A stretch of 64,000 nucleotides of DNA from Streptomyces sp. MUM 203J (GTDB lineage Bacteria > Actinomycetota > Actinomycetes > Streptomycetales > Streptomycetaceae): positions 1 to 64,000 of the forward strand of contig NZ_JADWYO010000020.1 in assembly GCF_022414595.1 (NCBI RefSeq), given 5' to 3'. Position 1 is the first letter of the stretch. Every line of letters begins with the position of its first letter. Shown piece after piece: positions 61,407 through 64,000 of this stretch. Below the pieces are notes generated by a model, which saw only the letters and a program-made list of their open reading frames with translations, ran no database searches and had not been told where the DNA came from. A program made the translations under genes and the position numbers.

Positions 61407-61642
61407 CACCGTGGTCCCGTATCTCCTCGAGGGCCTCACTTGAGGCACCACATCTATCAGACGGCCGGACGCCCCGGGCCCCCGTTGAGCGAGCGGCCGC
61501 CGTCCGGTCACGTCTCTGTCACGCAAAGTAACAGAAATTTCCCGGTGAAAGTCGCGTAATGAGAGCGGGGGAAGGCCCTCTCCCTTGTGTGCGGCCGGTT
61601 CCGGCCGCCATGCGAACGAGACGACAGGGCAGGGAGAGGGTC

Positions 61643-62083
61643 ATGAAGGACATGAACGACATGCACGAGACGACGGTGGTGGAGCGCGAGCTGGAGCTGC
61701 GGCTGGTCCTGTCCCCGGAGCGCAGCGTGGAGGTTCCGGCCCGGCTGACGTACCGCACGGCCGACCCGTACGCGGTCCACATCGCCTTCCACGTCGGCTC
61801 CGAGCACCCCGTGCACTGGACGTTCGCGCGGGAGCTGCTGGTGGAGGGCGTCTTCCGGCCGTGCGGCCAGGGGGACGTACGGATCTGGCCGTCCAAGACG
61901 GACGGGCGCAGTGTGGTGCTGATGGCTCTGACCTCTCCGGACGGCGACGCGTTGCTGGAGGCCCCGTCGGCGCAGGTGTCGGCCTGGCTGGAGCGCTCCC
62001 TGCGGGTGGTGCCGCCCGGCACGGAGGCCGAACGACTGGGTCTGGACGACGCCTTGGCGGCCCTGCTGTCGGCGGAGGCGTGA
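61643..62083 (+). CDS. SsgA-family sporulation/cell-division protein
   Basis: 146 aa from ATG 61643 behind GGGAGAGG; ATGs at 61652 and 61658 are alternatives. SALP family: ELRLVLSPERSVEVPARLTYRTADPYAVHIAFHV, VHWTFARELLVEGVFRPCGQGDVRIWPSK, GRSVVLMALTSPDGDALLEAP, then VSAWLERSL. SALPs control septum placement and peptidoglycan changes during sporulation. By gene order in S. coelicolor as I recall it, this could be ssgG. Not proven; the symbol is left empty. Confidence 0.9.
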   Translation: MKDMNDMHETTVVERELELRLVLSPERSVEVPARLTYRTADPYAVHIAFHVGSEHPVHWTFARELLVEGVFRPCGQGDVRIWPSKTDGRSVVLMALTSPDGDALLEAPSAQVSAWLERSLRVVPPGTEAERLGLDDALAALLSAEA

Positions 62084-62112
62084 CGGGCGGCGCGGGCCCG
62101 GCGGTCCCGGGG

Positions 62113-63495
62113 TCAGAAGAGCTTGCCGGGGTTGAGGATGCCGAGCGGGTCGAAGGCGCGCTTGAGCGACTGGTGCAGTTCGAGGGCCACGGGGCCGAGT
62201 TCGCGGGCCAGCCAGTCCTTCTTCAGCAGCCCGACCCCGTGCTCACCGGTGATGGTGCCGCCCAGTTCCAGGCCGAGGGCCATGATGGCGTCGAAGGAGT
62301 CGCGGGCGCGGCGGGACGCGTCCGGGTCGTGCTGGTCGAAACAGACCACGGGGTGCGTGTTGCCGTCGCCCGCGTGCGCGCAGACGCCGATCGTGAGCCC
62401 GTGCCGCTCGGCGATGGCGGCGGTGCCGTCGAGCATCTCGGCCAGCCGGGAGCGCGGCACGCACACATCGTCGATCATGGTCGCGGTGGCCAGCGTCTCC
62501 AGCGCGGGCAGCGCCATCCGGCGTGCCTTGAGAAGCAGTTCGGACTCGGCGGCGTCCTCGGCGGGAACCACCTGCGCGGCACCGGCGGCTGTGCACAGCT
62601 CCGCGACGGCCGCGAGGTCGGCGGCCGGGTCCGGGGTGTCGAAGGCGGCCAGCAGCAGGGCCGCCGTGCTGTCGGGCAGTCCCATGTGGCCGAGGCGGTT
62701 GACCGCCTGGACCGTGGTGCGGTCCATCAGTTCGAGGAGCGACGGCGTGTGCCCGCGCTCCATGATCGCGCAGACGGCGGCGCACGCCTCGGCCGTGGAC
62801 GCGAACTCGGCGGCCAGGGCGAGCTGGGCGGGCGGCCTCGGCTTCAGGGCGAGCACGGCCCGCACGACGATGCCGAGGCTTCCCTCGGAGCCGACGAACA
62901 GGCGGGTGAGGTCATAGCCCGCGACGCCCTTCGCCGTTCGGCGGCCGGTGGACAGCAGCCGCCCGTCGGCCAGGACGACATCCAGCCCGAGGACGTACTC
63001 GGCGGTGACGCCGTACTTGACGCAGCACAGCCCGCCGGATGCCGTGCCGATGTTGCCGCCGATGGTGCACATCTCCCAGCTCGACGGGTCGGGCGGATAG
63101 TGCAGCCCGTGGGCGGCGACCGCCTGGGCGAGTGCGGCGTTGACGACGCCCGGCTCGACGACGGCGATGCGGTCGACCGGGTTCACCTCCAGGATGCGGT
63201 CCATCTTGGTGAGGGAGAGGACGACGCAGCCGTCCGTCGCGTTGGCCGCGCCCGACAGGCCGGTGCGGGCACCCTGCGGGACGACGGGGACACGCAGGGC
63301 GGTCGCGGTGCGCATCACGTGCTGGACCTGCTCCACGGTCCGGGGCAGGACGACGACGGCGGGGGCGCCCGCGGCGCAGAAGCTCGCCATGTCGTGGGCG
63401 TAGGAGGTCGTGACGTCCGGGTCGGTCAGCAGGGCCTCGGGCGGGAGCCCGGCGCGCAGACGGTCGATGAGCTGCGGGTGGAGGTCGTCGTCCAT
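62113..63495 (-). CDS. FAD-linked oxidase (glycolate oxidase GlcD-like)
   Basis: 460 aa from ATG 63495; the longer frame upstream is antisense low-complexity. The VAO-type FAD domain includes PVVPQGARTGLSGAANATDGCVVLSLTKMDRIL and SSWEMCTIGGNIGTASGGLCCVKYG. C-terminal domain: DGNTHPVVCFD and GTITGEHGVGLLKKDWL. It oxidises a 2-hydroxyacid such as glycolate, D-lactate or D-2-hydroxyglutarate. No GlcE/GlcF subunits are adjacent, so it may act alone. Convergent with the SsgA-like gene. Confidence 0.92.
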   Translation of the reverse strand: MDDDLHPQLIDRLRAGLPPEALLTDPDVTTSYAHDMASFCAAGAPAVVVLPRTVEQVQHVMRTATALRVPVVPQGARTGLSGAANATDGCVVLSLTKMDRILEVNPVDRIAVVEPGVVNAALAQAVAAHGLHYPPDPSSWEMCTIGGNIGTASGGLCCVKYGVTAEYVLGLDVVLADGRLLSTGRRTAKGVAGYDLTRLFVGSEGSLGIVVRAVLALKPRPPAQLALAAEFASTAEACAAVCAIMERGHTPSLLELMDRTTVQAVNRLGHMGLPDSTAALLLAAFDTPDPAADLAAVAELCTAAGAAQVVPAEDAAESELLLKARRMALPALETLATATMIDDVCVPRSRLAEMLDGTAAIAERHGLTIGVCAHAGDGNTHPVVCFDQHDPDASRRARDSFDAIMALGLELGGTITGEHGVGLLKKDWLARELGPVALELHQSLKRAFDPLGILNPGKLF

Positions 63496-63604
63496 GGGGC
63501 CAGCGTGGCACTCGGGGCCATCGGTGTGAACCAGGCGTGTGAACCGGCGTGTACGGGCCGTGGGCTCGCGGGGTGCCCACTGGAGCGCGCGCACAGTGAG
63601 CGGC

Positions 63605-64000
63605 ATGCGACGCGTGAAGAGCGAGAAGGCTGAGAAGGGCGAGAAGGGCATGAGGGCCGGACGGGTGTCCCGGGGGGTGCTGCTCGCGGGCACGGGTGCG
63701 GTGCTGGCCGGCGCGGTGGCGCTGTTCGCCCTGGAGGGCGGGCTGTTCGGCCGGGCCGGGGACGGGTACCCGGGGGCGTCGGGCCCGGCGGCGCGGGCGG
63801 TGGCGGCGGCCGAGGCGGGCGCGCTCGCGGCCCCGGCCGAGCTGGCCGCGCTGATCGGGGACCGGGAGGCGTGGCTGCGGGAGCACCCGGACGACCACGC
63901 GTCCTGGGCGGCGCTCGGCGCGGCGTACACGGAGCGCGGGACGCGGGAGGGAGACCCGGCGGCGTACCCGGAGGCGGAGAAGGCCCTGCGGCGCTCCCTT
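63605..64000 (+). CDS. Membrane-anchored TPR protein, 3' end outside window
   Basis: Open from ATG 63605 through the right edge, at least 132 codons. A basic, Lys/Glu-rich start (VKSEKAEKGEKGMRAG) precedes one transmembrane helix (GVLLAGTGAVLAGAVALFAL), and the first TPR begins at about residue 90 (REHPDDHASWAALGAAYTERG, then YPEAEKALRRSL). It is probably a cytochrome-c-biogenesis-like or secretion-associated TPR protein facing outward; function cannot be set from this fragment. Confidence 0.75.
   Translation, partial: MRRVKSEKAEKGEKGMRAGRVSRGVLLAGTGAVLAGAVALFALEGGLFGRAGDGYPGASGPAARAVAAAEAGALAAPAELAALIGDREAWLREHPDDHASWAALGAAYTERGTREGDPAAYPEAEKALRRSL

Overview
The window is high-GC actinobacterial chromosome and almost certainly Streptomyces. 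It has an SsgA-family sporulation protein, DasR-type operators at a GlcNAc PTS locus, the CysM/CysO/Mec cysteine route, DUF397/DUF5753 WhiJ-type regulators and GTG starts behind strong GGAGG sites. From memory, the order from the penicillin-binding protein through bcp, nagF/nagE1/nagE2, rph, cysM-cysO-mec, clpS and pncB/pncA to the SsgA-like gene resembles the S. coelicolor SCO2897-SCO2925 neighbourhood. That is recollection, not an alignment.

Layout. 1-5.2 kb: a Pro/Ala-rich partial ORF coupled to an NlpC/P60-like wall enzyme, tRNA-Lys, two exported small proteins and a NagD-type phosphatase. 5.2-9.8 kb: a phosphonate/phosphate-ester locus (phosphodiesterase, phosphonatase-like hydrolase, FAD oxidoreductase, GntR regulator) in which a transporter ATPase gene survives only as a remnant. 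9.8-15 kb: metabolic and envelope genes, including a sortase-E-like substrate and a short YidC paralogue.

15.1-25.3 kb is a defence island with visibly lower GC. It holds a NaeI-type restriction endonuclease with its catalytic residues at a constant 41-residue offset from NaeI, a Vsr nuclease, a C5 cytosine methyltransferase, an HNH nuclease, a WhiJ-type regulatory trio, and a Z1 helicase-like protein paired with a MORC/MutL-like GHKL ATPase. A truncated AbiEi-like gene lies at its right border. The combination of a NaeI R-M module with a reduced MORC-Z1 module is the strongest candidate for an unusual composite system.

25.7-38 kb: small exported and membrane proteins, DUF445 and DUF1707 proteins, an ABC exporter, a class A PBP, a SugE/Gdx exporter preceded by a guanidine-III riboswitch candidate, GroES-like and DUF3618 proteins, Bcp, a membrane-tethered PemK-like protein and an MBL hydrolase. 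38-43.7 kb: nagE2, nagE1 and nagF with three DasR-type sites, then rph, a lipoprotein, rdgB and tRNA-Leu.

44-53 kb: a poly-alanine exported protein, a possible DUF429 relic, DUF4142, the mec-leader-cysO-cysM cysteine operon with a Cys-containing leader peptide, two amino-acid transporters, DUF2017 and clpS. 53-64 kb: pncB and pncA (NAD salvage), an M6 metalloprotease, two RDD proteins, an SsgA-like protein, a GlcD-type oxidase and the start of a TPR protein. Many genes end in long perfect hairpins, which mark transcription-unit borders clearly.
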